A program made the translations under genes and the position numbers. Shown piece by piece: positions 10,428 to 19,598 of a stretch of 20,733 bases of DNA. The DNA comes from Cudoniella acicularis (lineage: Eukaryota > Ascomycota > Leotiomycetes > Helotiales > Helotiaceae), in the NCBI GenBank assembly GCA_013054445.1, contig JAAMPI010001040.1, positions 1-20,733 of the forward strand, written 5' to 3'. The notes below the pieces were generated by a model. That model did not search any database. It was not told where the DNA came from and saw nothing but the letters and a program-made list of their open reading frames with translations. Each line of letters begins with the position of its first letter. Position 1 is the stretch's first letter.

Positions 10428-12806
10428 ATGAAGCTTCTTGAACTTTCACCAGAGAATTCTCATGACCTATTAGGATGGGGTGGATCAACAGGACAAAAGT
10501 TTTCCTATGAATCCGAGGATCAACTCGTCGTTGCACTGGATTTCGGCACCACGTTTAGTGGAATAACATACGCTTTCAAAAACGACGAGAAACCAGAAGT
10601 TATCTCAATCATGGATTGGCTGGGTACGTACCAGCGTCTCTGCAACTGTAACAAATTATACTGATGTTTTCCACATAGGGATGGAGAGTTTCAAACAGCC
10701 CAAGGTCCCAACTGAGATTTCTTACGACCCAAAAAACAAGAAACTCTTCACATGGGGCGCGCAAAATCACAAAGGAGACATTGTACAGGGTGTAAAGCTC
10801 CTCCTCGATCCTGATCAACCAAGGCCAATCTACCTTCCCAAATCGACGGCGAAATCGGATGTCCAACGGCTTGGAAAGCCAGCCGTGGACGTGGCGGCTG
10901 ACTTTATCGGTGCAATGTACAAACACGCAATTGAAAGGATTGAATCTAAGGTTCCAAAAGAATATTTAGAAATGTGCCAAAAGCAGTTTGTTCTCACTGT
11001 CCCTGCAGTGTGGTCAGATAAAGCAAAAGATACCACCTTGAAGCCTTTTTTCTCTGGTTCGCTCTCTTGTTTATTTTGGACTAACGCTGCGAAAAGGCTG
11101 CAAAAAGAGCATGAATTTTCCCCATAACGTTGATCAAGGAACCCGAGGCGGCTGCAATGTACCGCTGCATCAGATGCAAGATCGAGCTTTATCTGTGAGG
11201 GGAATCTCGGAGAAAGAAACTCCTGACGCCTAACAAATTTTTATAGGTCAGCGATGCTTTTGTTATTTGTGACGCGGGTGGAGAGACAGTTGATCTAATC
11301 TCGTGCGAAATTACCCAACTGACACCCCGACTCGAGTTGAAAGAACTGGTTCCTGGCAAGGTCTGGTCCAAAAGAAAAGTTTTTACTCATGTGATTGTGC
11401 TAACTCGGCTCTAGGTGGGATGGCTGGGTCCTTAGGACTCAATAAACGTTTTGAGGAAGCTATCAAGGATCTTGTTGGAGAGGACCAGCACTTCACCTTA
11501 CGAAAAACCAAAGGCTTTCAGCAGGCAACTCAGCAATTTGATCGGTCGGTAAAGACAGCGTTTAGAGGAGATCCTGAGGAGGATTACTATATCAATTTCC
11601 CTATGGCTAACTTAGCCGACGACGAGGACAACAATTTGATGTTTAACTGCTGGAACATGACAGGGTTTTTCATAACAAATAGTTACATTTTTCAAAAGAT
11701 TTACTAACGTATCCTAGGGACGATGTCAAAGCCATCTTCAATCCGCTTATAAATGATATCGAGAGATTGGTTGAAGAACAAGTGAACCTGGTGACTATAA
11801 AGAGAATGTCCGAGAGACATCTTAAAGCAGACCAGATGAAGGTTAGTCACACTGTGAAATTAGAATATAAGCACTGCTTTGACATGTTAGGCAATATTTC
11901 TGGTGGGTGGCTTCGGATCGAGCGAGTATCTAAAATGCCGTCTCGAAGCAGCGCATTCAGAAATTCAAATTATCCAGCCACCTGATGCATGGGGTGCAAT
12001 TGTGAAGTAAGTTCCGCTTATGCTTCTAAGCAAATGATGCTAATGGTAATCCCAGAGGAGCGGTTCTTAGCCAACTCCCTCAAGAGACTTTCATTGTTTC
12101 CAACTAAGCTACGAGACATTATGGGGTCTCAGTGGGAACCGATTTTGACCAAGTCAGAGATCGAAGAGAAAGGAAGTGGTTAAACAAATCGACTGGTAAA
12201 TACTAAGTTTCCACAGTGAGATTCTCCACTCTTGAAGTTTGTCGCTGTCCATAGAGCTGATGATATTTAGATATAAGCTGTTTCAAAAATTTGCGGAGTT
12301 TCCGCGCTCACTTCATTGATCAATCTGTGAACTTGAACTTTCTTGTTCAAATCGCTTGGATATTACTATTGACGAGGAAAGGTTCCATAACTAACTTCGA
12401 AATTAAATTCATCGGCAAGATAATAATACTAACGTTGTTCAGGACCTGGTACATCAATCGCGGGGAAGACCTTCTGCGAGAACAGACCATCCGCTTCCCC
12501 TTCTATCGCAGACTTCGAGAAGACTTTTCAGACAAAGAGCTTATCTTCAAGGATGAACTCATTGAAAGCAAGAGCAAAAATGCACCATTCTACCCATCTT
12601 CGCTAACGACGAAAAGTAATTGCGAATTGACGGCGGATCTGAGGAGCGTGGACCGCAGCAAGTTTAAGAAGATGACTGGAGTGGACGGTAATACTTATTT
12701 TGATGTTCATTATGATCTTGCTATTACGATGAAACCGGCCGTGATGAAGTTCTCGCTTGAGATTAAGGAGAAGGAGATGGGAACTGTAAATGCGAAGTAT
12801 CATTGA
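10428..12806 (+). pseudogene. Hsp70-family (HSPA12-like) gene with several disabling lesions
   Basis: Exon-by-exon reading recovers most of a fungal Hsp70-type ATPase: VALDFGTTFSGITYAF (phosphate 1, exon 1, 10428-10623), VLTVPAVWSDKAKDTTLK (exon 2 from 10679), LIKEPEAAAMY (connect 1), FVICDAGGETVDLIS (phosphate 2, from 11247), GMAGSLGLNKRFEEAI (from 11415), IFLVGGFGSSEYLK (adenosine motif, from 11891), and a C-terminal exon 12443-12806. Clean introns: 10624-10678, 11195-11246, 11665-11717, 11842-11890 and 12007-12055. Problems: no GT donor where coding seems to end near 11043; in-frame TGA at 11112-11114; loss of one base near 11163, between AMY and LHQMQDRALS; a GC-AG intron at 11356-11414; in-frame TAA at 12105-12107; unresolved splicing at 12196-12442. 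The domain order is intact and residues between lesions are well kept, so decay looks recent. Sequencing error would be needed several times over to explain it otherwise. Confidence 0.75.
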
Positions 12807-13149
12807 GTGGATTACGTGTGGTTGTTGGGAGGGGTGATTCAACGAGTGTTGCGAAACTGTGAGAATTTTCCCCGGGGGCGGGCATTCGTATTTCCTTGAG
12901 TTTTCTAGCCATTCATTGTAAGAATAGTAGTTACGATACGTACCGGTAGACCTCGAATATTTAAATGCACAGCAACTAGTAGGCAGTCTACAGGCCATTT
13001 CTCACGGAAACATACTTGCCTGCTGAATTGCTCTGTGAGTCGGTAGTGGTAATGTGGTATTGAAAGCCGCAAATATTTTGTATTTCGATATATTCGTAAT
13101 CTCATCATAAATGCCGTAGATATAATGAAATTTAGGGTGAAGAAATAAT
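12807..13149. other. Convergent intergenic stretch
   Basis: About 340 bp between the 3' ends of the Hsp70-like pseudogene (+) and the nucleotidyltransferase-like gene (-). AT-rich; short minus-strand frames here continue out of the neighbouring gene in other phases and look spurious. Nothing recognisable. Confidence 0.4.
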
Positions 13150-13967
13150 TCAATTTTCGGTGCCAGCAAAACTAGCTTCGAGATCTTCAAGGAGTAATGC
13201 AACGGGTTTCTCGCACGCCTTAAGTGCCGAATAAAATGCTCTGCATCTGGCCTCCAAACTCGCCTCGTCCAAAAGCCCATCCCCGTCGACGTATTCTTCG
13301 ATGTAAGTGATCATTGCCATCCAGAAAAACTCATAGCGATGCCCATGAGTCCTTGCAAGGAGTCGTATATATGCTTCTAATAGGCAGTGTGCGCTTGGAA
13401 TGTAAACTTGGGGAGTGCTGTTTTGAAATTTGCCATGTCCACGCCCTAGTCGTGGAGGGGGGAGTTGTGAGTCAGAGGCTAGTATGATGTTTGGCGGCGA
13501 GCTGGATTTTGAAGATAACTTGAGGTTGGGAAGAAACCATAATGCCGAGGATTGCTTGTAGATTGAGACAGTGAAGTCTGAATCGATGTGGAAGTGAGCC
13601 GCAGGGGGTGGTGATGGTCGTCTTTCAGCAATAGCCGTACACGATTTTGGCTCCGTACAACTACCCAGACCTTGGTTTTGAAGGGCCAGTACCGATGCTG
13701 CAATATTGCCATCTGGTACAATAAAATCAATGGACTAAACCAGGTCAGCACGCGTCCTGGAAAGGTGATTGGGGTGAATGGTCTTACGTCTACAATTGAA
13801 GGAACTCCATGAATCGTGAGAAGATAATTCCCCCACAAGACACACGGAATTTTGCTCCTATTGAGCAAACCGGAAATTGAGGCAACTAATTTTTCGTCGA
13901 TTATGGTCGTGTTAAGGAGGTGCTGATTTGATCTTAGACTGTCGGCCTCAAACAAAGCAGACATCAT
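13150..13967 (-). CDS. Nucleotidyltransferase-fold-like fungal protein (two exons)
   Basis: Exon 1 is 13967..13788 and exon 2 is 13734..13150, joined in phase 0 across a 53-nt intron (13787..13735; GTAAGA donor, TAG acceptor). Product 254 aa. Exon 2 is open for 195 codons but has no ATG near its 5' end, so it is easily missed. The junction reads PCVLWGNYLLTIHGVPSIVD|SIDFIVPD, which matches a large fungal family with a G-x-x-x-L...GVP...hD(x)hDFhVPD pattern like the first strands of nucleotidyltransferase folds (D60 and D63 in place of the metal-binding acidic pair). HFHID follows about 45 residues on, and then a helical C-terminal half (YIRLLARTHGHRYEFFWMAM). Catalysis is uncertain: the usual Gly-Gly/Ser pair is reduced to W-G-N. 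The ATG at 13967 is followed at once by a second ATG (13964); either could start. No stops or frameshifts seen. Confidence 0.72.
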
Positions 13968-14443
13968 AAGGTCCTGCTGCGGACGAAGTTTTCTTTGCGC
14001 ACAAAATCGAAAATAAGGGATGGACCTTCACGACTGATGGATGCAGCTCAGTACGCAGGTAGTAAGCTAGGTAGGTATTTAATCTAGGTAAGGCCCGCAG
14101 CCGCGGTTCTATTGTCGCCAGGCAGCTTAGTCATACTGTACTCGTAAGGTTAAGTCCGGCCACCACCTGCACCTATTGGGCAACTTTAAGGCTGCCCATT
14201 GGCCATCTCCATCCCTGACAACGACAATACAATTCTGTTTCAGGGATATCTTACATCAACCATGTTCATTCATTCTCTACGGTGCTGTTAATAGCGAAGA
14301 CCCGATTTGCGTACGAAGCGCCAGTTTAAAGTCAGCACGACCTACCCCGCCACACCTGCATTTAGCGTCCTCCCACTCAAGCGCGAGCAGCAAGCGCCCG
14401 GAGCTCTCTATCGCATAAGCAGCACGGATTCAACATCTTGACG
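13968..14443. other. Divergent promoter region
   Basis: About 475 bp between the divergent nucleotidyltransferase-like gene (-) and second 2EXR gene (+). It contains a cluster of AGGTAG/AGGTAA-type steps at 14057-14093 and a GC-rich patch around 14093-14120. A plus-strand frame at 14176-14418 has no domain. Shared regulation is possible but unproven. Confidence 0.4.
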
Positions 14444-15106
14444 ATGAGTCCCGACGAATCTTTCTCCTTATTCCCAGTCCTTCCTGCTGAGATTCGGTTT
14501 CAGATATGGGAGATCGCGCTCTCAACCTTCATCGTCGTGCATCTCGGACCCCGCCCGCCAAAAACAGGTCCGGAGCGACGAATAATGTCCACAGATCACT
14601 CATTTATTGGCCAATCATGCAAAGAAGCCCGGAAGTTGATGAGAATAACTCATTGCAGAGTGCCAATACCCCCCACTGTAGATACTGCGCCCTATGGTGC
14701 AGCATGGGTGAACTTCTCACAGACAACTTTCTTACTCGGGTTCGCCCCTCCGAGGACTTTAGACTGTCTCAGAATATATGTGGAGTCTGTTTTACTACGA
14801 TGGGCTAGCTATGGATTGCTTATACACAGCTGCAAAACTCTTCTGGCATCATATCCAGCTCTTCGAGAGATCATTGTCTTAGTCCCTTTGCGGGGCATCT
14901 CGGAAACTCAACGCCGTTCTGTGCCTACAGCACTTGATCTGCACGACATGGCATCCCAAATCAGCAGGAAAACCTCAATCCAAGGCCTTCCTGCGCTCGA
15001 TACTAAACATTTGAAATTTTCTGCCGATGAGTTCCTTACCCATGAGTCCCAGCGTCTCGGTCGAGCAGGACCGCATCTCGAAATCGTCGTCTCGGAGGTC
15101 GCTTGA
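14444..15106 (+). CDS. 2EXR domain protein (second paralogue)
   Basis: Intronless, 220 aa. Residues 7-26 carry the 2EXR signature (F-S-L-F-P-x-L-P-A-E-I-R-F-Q-I-W-E-I-A-L). Downstream blocks follow the order of the paralogue at 7110: SCKEARKLM, WVNFSQTTFLLG, REIIVLVPLR, TALDLHDM, and a C-terminal LGRAGPHLEIVVSE. Both proteins start MSP, which supports the ATG at 14444 (the frame upstream offers only a non-ATG start). The central region is diverged and shorter than in the first copy. Function unknown; no lesions seen. Confidence 0.8.
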   Translation: MSPDESFSLFPVLPAEIRFQIWEIALSTFIVVHLGPRPPKTGPERRIMSTDHSFIGQSCKEARKLMRITHCRVPIPPTVDTAPYGAAWVNFSQTTFLLGFAPPRTLDCLRIYVESVLLRWASYGLLIHSCKTLLASYPALREIIVLVPLRGISETQRRSVPTALDLHDMASQISRKTSIQGLPALDTKHLKFSADEFLTHESQRLGRAGPHLEIVVSEVA

Positions 15107-15637
15107 CTGACATATGACCCCAAGTCGATATGTATTCATTTTATTATCCATTCTAGAAAGGTTCCGAATTCTGCAATACGCTGACGCCGGCCTCATGGTT
15201 CGATTATCTTGTGTTATATTAAACCAGCTAGGTGGAAGTTCAAGTTGGTGACGAGCCGGTATTGTTGCGAACCGGCCGCTATGGAGGTATCAAAATACGG
15301 TACACAGAACCTGAATGAAGCCCAATATCTGGTGCAGATGTTGAGTGCACCAATCACTCTTTAGTGGAGTACACCTGGTCATGATGTTTCCGCGCGTCTA
15401 TTTGTGAAGTGGTCGAAACTGGCCGCTTTCCTGCGCGCGCGTACGACGAAACTCTACCGCGGCGCTTTGGATTATGTTGCACATCTCGAGATCGAGTAAG
15501 TGTATAAGATCAACCCAATTTCGTGCAACCATAACCACAATTTTCCAGTCTTACCAGTATTACATCTATCAGAATAATCCAACCAGCAATTCCCACCAGC
15601 CACCAATCATTTATATAAATTTTCCTTCAAAATTACG
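15107..15637. other. Intergenic upstream of the second nucleotidyltransferase-like gene
   Basis: About 530 bp without a gene. It includes a CG-dinucleotide-rich patch (15432-15450), a GCCGGT/ACCGGC inverted repeat (15255-15276) and A/T-rich leader sequence with TATATAAA at 15612-15619, which is too near the ATG at 15638 to be a normal TATA box unless the leader is very short. Confidence 0.4.
15255..15276. repeat. Short inverted repeat GCCGGT-N10-ACCGGC
   Basis: Perfect 6-bp arms with a 10-bp spacer, in AT-rich DNA about 360 bp upstream of the ATG at 15638. Inverted CCGG-type half-sites are the kind bound by dimeric fungal zinc-cluster proteins, but a single 6-bp repeat can arise by chance. 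Confidence 0.25.
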
Positions 15638-16366
15638 ATGTCTTTTACCCTTACCGAACTTGAAACCGCCGCTTCAGATGTTATTCAGATTCTGAAGACA
15701 GTACCGGAGTTTGCTTCCGCTCGTGTAGCGGTTATTGGTGGTCTTGCCTTGTGGAAATACATGCCAAGAGGGCGTACAACTGAAGTGTGCACTTACTTGA
15801 ACTTTCAGTTATTCTCAAAAACATACATATTTACTAATTACTTTTTAATAGGATGTCGATCTCATCATAAACTTGGATAATGCACCAAACGGCGTAAAGA
15901 ATATACTGTTGAGCTTGTACAGCACTGTATTTGTTCAGAGAGCTCAGTACTTTTTTTACAAGTCGCCGAATGGAAACCTCATCCAAATTGATATTTGCGC
16001 AAGTTGGCAGGTAAGAATTGCTTCCTCGCGTTTTTCTAGTCTACCCAAACTGACTCCTGTACCTAAAAGTCTCCATATCTTCCTCCTGCTGCAAAAGTCG
16101 TCAGTACCATTGTCGATGGTGTGGTACCTTACATTTCTCCTGTTGATCTCATAGTTTTCAAGATTAACTCTTGTGGGCTACGTGCGGAAAACACGAAAAG
16201 ACGCCGCGATGCTGCCGATGCAGCTGTGCTGTTAGATGAAGAGACCCAGTCTGGTCCTCTCAACCTAACAGCGCAGCAAAAATCAACAGTGGAGATGGGC
16301 CTTATTGACGTCGTCAACGTTTCTGGGAAATCCGAAAATTGGTGGAAGCAACGCCTTGGATTATAA
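15638..16366 (+). CDS. Nucleotidyltransferase-fold protein, AbiEii/MNT-like
   Basis: Three exons: 15638-15784, 15852-16010 and 16070-16366, with GT-AG introns 15785-15851 (67 nt, TTTACTAAT branch-like site) and 16011-16069 (59 nt). Both introns are phase 0; product 200 aa. The core reads VIGGLALWKYMPRGRTTE|DVDLII: Gly34-Gly35, a helix, an R/T-rich turn, then D50-V-D52, the hallmark G-G...D-x-D of nucleotidyltransferase-fold enzymes as in AbiEii/MNT-type proteins. YISPVDLIVFKI, with a following charged helix (AENTKRRRDAADAAVLL), matches the later conserved K and helix of that fold. The end is basic and Trp-rich (ENWWKQRLGL). In bacteria relatives act as toxins or as modifying enzymes; for the fungal protein the substrate is unknown, and an antitoxin-like neighbour is not evident. 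No lesions seen. Confidence 0.75.
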
Positions 16367-16705
16367 ACTCTGATTCAAACAATTTATTTGCGCCGGTATC
16401 TTCATATAATAGACCACAGTCAGAAGTCAGCATCGTACCTGTAAGGATATCTTTGGATGAGTGTGATGTATAGATATGGTTTAGAGTCATTGCATAGAGT
16501 TAGAACCTGCTTCCTACTTCCTGCTTTTCACGTCCTACTTCTCTCATAAGTGTCATTATCCTCTCCAATCACTAACGAGCATGTGTTTCAAGTTGAAACA
16601 GTGAGATTGACTAAACTAATTTTGGAATAGGGTGGGCGCTAAATTCTGACTACAAAAGGTAGGTTGACTCCCGTCATCCTGTTTCTTAAGCAAACCAGCA
16701 AAAAG
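16367..16705. other. Intergenic stretch
   Basis: About 340 bp between two same-strand genes. A C/T-rich tract with TTCCTACTTCCTGC-type repetition at 16509-16545 could be part of the phosphoesterase promoter. No coding signal seen. Confidence 0.4.
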
Positions 16706-17503
16706 ATGGCTTCGGTCCAAATCATTTCCGATATTCATTTAGAGGCCCCAAAGAGCTACGATGTTTTCGAAATTACCCCCATCGCACCTTATTTGGCGCT
16801 TATCGGAGATGTTGGTTGTGTGAAAGATCCGGAATACTTCTCGTTCCTCGAGCAGCAACTATCCAAATTCGGGCTCATTTTTGTGCTTCTCGGTAACCAC
16901 GAACCATACCACAGCAGCTACGCAATAGCAAAGAAAAAGCTTCAGCAATTCGAACAAGACATGAACACACAGAACAAAGACAGCAAGCTCGGAAAATTGG
17001 TTTTTATGGACCAGACCCGTTTCGACCTTTCACCCACAATTACCATTCTTGGATGCACACTATTCTCAAACATTTTGCCTTCGCAACTCGAAAGCGTTAG
17101 TTTCGGTATCAATGACTTCTACCACATTGAAGATTGGACGGTTGAGCAGCATAATGAAGCTCATACCTCGGACATTGAATGGCTCAATGCCCAAGTCAGG
17201 GCGATCGCCGAAATGGAACCTGACCGAAAAGTTATCATTCTCACTCATCACAGTCCAACCACTTCTTCGCAGGCGGTCGATCCAGCACATGCTCAAAGCA
17301 AGATATCTTCAGGCTTTTCTAGCGATTTGTCTGGCCAACCTTGTTGGACGAGTGGAAATGTGAAGGTGTGGGCTTTTGGTCATACACATTTCAACTGTGA
17401 TTTTGTTGACGGTGTCAATGGGAAGAGGGTTGTGGCGAATCAAAGGGGATATTATTTCAGTCAGTCCTTAGGCTTTGATGAGAAAAAGTGCGTAGAGATT
17501 TGA
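16706..17503 (+). CDS. Calcineurin-like metallophosphoesterase
   Basis: Intronless, 265 aa. All metallophosphoesterase motifs are present in order: SDIHLE (D9, H11), GDVG (D35), GNHE (N64, H65), THHSP (H181, H182) and FGHTH (H226, H228). These residues hold the two metal ions that hydrolyse phosphoesters in this superfamily. Short length and absence of signal peptide or membrane segment suggest a soluble intracellular enzyme of the small fungal Ser/Thr-phosphatase-like group; the substrate cannot be read from sequence. The ATG at 16706 was chosen because the first strand (VQIISDIH) begins three residues later; upstream the frame only offers a TTG. No lesions seen. Confidence 0.88.
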   Translation: MASVQIISDIHLEAPKSYDVFEITPIAPYLALIGDVGCVKDPEYFSFLEQQLSKFGLIFVLLGNHEPYHSSYAIAKKKLQQFEQDMNTQNKDSKLGKLVFMDQTRFDLSPTITILGCTLFSNILPSQLESVSFGINDFYHIEDWTVEQHNEAHTSDIEWLNAQVRAIAEMEPDRKVIILTHHSPTTSSQAVDPAHAQSKISSGFSSDLSGQPCWTSGNVKVWAFGHTHFNCDFVDGVNGKRVVANQRGYYFSQSLGFDEKKCVEI

Positions 17504-17789
17504 GACGGTAAAAATAGGCAGCAAATATCACTCAGCACGCGGAGGCCCCCCATACCAAATTATACACTGATCCAATGGCTCAAGCCCTTCCCGATACATC
17601 AAGATGCATACATCTACCGGCTGCTTGAGACGCCGGTTAGTTGCCAGGGACCTTCCGCATTAGGCACTCTTTGCTGCGCCTTCATTCGTTACTATATTGG
17701 GATTGTCTTCTCAAACCTAATAATGACCTCCTCCCGTGAGAGTTAAAACAACGGCTACATCGAGACTTTTTCGTGATAACGCGCTAAGC
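17504..17789. other. Intergenic stretch
   Basis: About 290 bp upstream of the ankyrin gene. A frame-compatible GTG start exists at 17736, but the ATG at 17790 fits the family. Nothing else notable. Confidence 0.35.
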
Positions 17790-19430
17790 ATGGATCCCGT
17801 ATCAGTTCTTACTTCGGTGGCTGGGGGGATTGGAATTGCCTGGCGGACCTCAAAACTTTTGTACGAACTTATCGAAGGAACCATCGACGCTCCAAGTGAA
17901 GTTTTGGCTGTCGCAAGTGAAGTCAAAGCTTTTGCTGTCGTCTTATTATCATTGCAGCAACTCATCCAAGATGGCGGGTTGCAGGAGGAAGCCATGGTGT
18001 CACTCCAGGCCCCGCTGGACAATTGCCAGGATACACTCACTGCCCTTACCGTTAAGATCCAGCCACATATCAGGAAGACAGGCGAAGCAAAGAAGTCTAA
18101 GTGGAGAGGCTTGACTTGGACATTCAAGAAAGATGAAGCGAGGAATCTATGCAATCGACTGGCGCATAATAAAATGACTCTCAACACTGTGATAAACATC
18201 ATGAACTCGTCAGTAGCATCCCAAAATCGAAAGCAATGGAAATGCCATGCTCACATTTTATCCAGGATCAAACTTGAAGCAAATGCGAATCAAGTCGGTG
18301 ACCGCATTCACCTTTTGCAAAAAGAGCTGAAAGCAAGAGATGATAAAAAGGTCGTGCTTGCCAGCGTCGATGGAAGGCGCGGTTCAGAATCTATTCAAAC
18401 TGACGGGGGGTTTGCTTTGCGAAGGTTCCTCGAGAACGAATCTGTGTTTGATTTAAATCTGGATAGCTTGAGCATCATCCAGACTGACCTTGAAGCAACC
18501 AATGGGTTAGAAGAGAGCACTTTGAGCAATATAAATGAGCTTGAGACCGAATCTCCGGATACACGTTCTATCGTTGGCGAAAACGATTCTGAGAGCGCAC
18601 AAAATACTACCTCTGCATTATTCGAGGCCGTCGAAAATTCCGATCTTCTAGCAGTCCAAACTCAGCTTGATCTGGGCGCTTCAATTAATGCCGTTGACCA
18701 GATTGGTTATACGCCGCTTCATTACGCAACAGAGATAGGTAGTCTCGAAATAGTCCAGACCCTGATAGAACGGGGATGCGAGATCGACGAACGATGCGAG
18801 TCTTCCGAATTCGCAACCTCTCTCCATTTGGCTGTCGTAATGAATCGGGTGGAAATTACGAAGGCTTTTCTAGAGGCTGGTGCGGATATCAATTCTAAAG
18901 TGGCATTGACAGGCCACAATGTGTTACAGCAAAGCGTCAAGAAAGGAAGCCTCGCGTGTTTTCAGCTCCTCCTTGATTATGGTGCCGATACAAACATCAG
19001 AACAGACACAAATTGTACCCTTCTACAGGTGATGCTCGGAGGCGACGAGCAGGAAGGGGACGAGGGTGACAAGTTTCCACTTGCAAAGCTTTTAATTGAG
19101 CATAGAGTAAGTTGCTTGAATGAAGACCAAACGACAACCCCGAGCATATTTTTAGCGGCACGTAAAGGATTTTCGAAAATCACACGTCTTCTTTTGGATA
19201 ATGGAGCAGATGCAAATGCTCGCTATCTTCCGGATCTTTATAACGTTCTGTTATCACGTGAGATCTCGATGTCACGTGAACGGGGTTTACTTAGCCTTGG
19301 AAGCGTCAAGCAGGTTCTGGTAGAGCGTTATCCTAATCAAGTAATAATATTGGAATATGAGTTGAGCACACGCCCTAACAAGGGAAAGCTATATGGCTAT
19401 ATAGGTAGTAGTAGTGGTGGCGATCGCTAG
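17790..19430 (+). CDS. Ankyrin-repeat protein with fungal STAND-type N-terminus; 3' end derived from an LTR
   Basis: Single open frame, 546 aa. It begins MDPVSVLTSVAGGIGIAWRT, the typical start of the helical N-terminal domain found on fungal NACHT/ankyrin proteins (PF17111-like), which covers about residues 1-200. An acidic, low-complexity linker follows (about 200-273), then ankyrin repeats (about 274-500) with TPLHYA, SLHLAV, a degenerate NVLQQSV repeat, and LLLDNGADANAR. No NACHT or nucleotide-binding core is present. Such proteins are thought to act as receptors or scaffolds by protein-protein contact; the partner is unknown. The codons from about 510 to the stop (36 residues) fall inside the LTR-like sequence 19318-19511, and the stop TAG at 19428-19430 is supplied by it. 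The native 3' end therefore seems lost. The protein may still be made, or this may be a pseudogene. Confidence 0.78.
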   Translation: MDPVSVLTSVAGGIGIAWRTSKLLYELIEGTIDAPSEVLAVASEVKAFAVVLLSLQQLIQDGGLQEEAMVSLQAPLDNCQDTLTALTVKIQPHIRKTGEAKKSKWRGLTWTFKKDEARNLCNRLAHNKMTLNTVINIMNSSVASQNRKQWKCHAHILSRIKLEANANQVGDRIHLLQKELKARDDKKVVLASVDGRRGSESIQTDGGFALRRFLENESVFDLNLDSLSIIQTDLEATNGLEESTLSNINELETESPDTRSIVGENDSESAQNTTSALFEAVENSDLLAVQTQLDLGASINAVDQIGYTPLHYATEIGSLEIVQTLIERGCEIDERCESSEFATSLHLAVVMNRVEITKAFLEAGADINSKVALTGHNVLQQSVKKGSLACFQLLLDYGADTNIRTDTNCTLLQVMLGGDEQEGDEGDKFPLAKLLIEHRVSCLNEDQTTTPSIFLAARKGFSKITRLLLDNGADANARYLPDLYNVLLSREISMSRERGLLSLGSVKQVLVERYPNQVIILEYELSTRPNKGKLYGYIGSSSGGDR

Positions 19431-19511
19431 GATCACGGGATCCCTAGGATCGCTTGGATCCCCTTAGGAACCCACCGATCTATCACATGACAGATCACGT
19501 GGGTCGTGACA
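19318..19511 (-). repeat. Long terminal repeat of a Ty3/Gypsy element
   Basis: On the minus strand a 194-bp segment begins TGTCACGACC and ends CTCTACCA, giving the TG...CA termini of LTRs. It lies at the 3' side of the minus-strand Gypsy pol remnant, with no other gene between except the antisense reading frame. It contains repeated GGATC/GATC elements (19424-19460) and CTATATAGCCATATAGC, a possible TATA region. The other LTR is outside the window, so the boundaries rest on the termini and on where ankyrin homology seems to end. If correct, 19313-19317 (GGTTC) would be one copy of a 5-bp target duplication. Confidence 0.6.
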
Positions 19512-19598
19512 CTAGCCCATATAGGGTCTAGCGTAGTCCCTACGCCTAATCTAAAAGAGACCACATCTCACGATCTGACACGTTATGCTTCCTTAAAT

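Noticed and set aside
15612..15619. TATATAAA as a TATA box for the gene at 15638
   Set aside because: Only about 20 bases separate it from the start codon, which leaves no normal leader.
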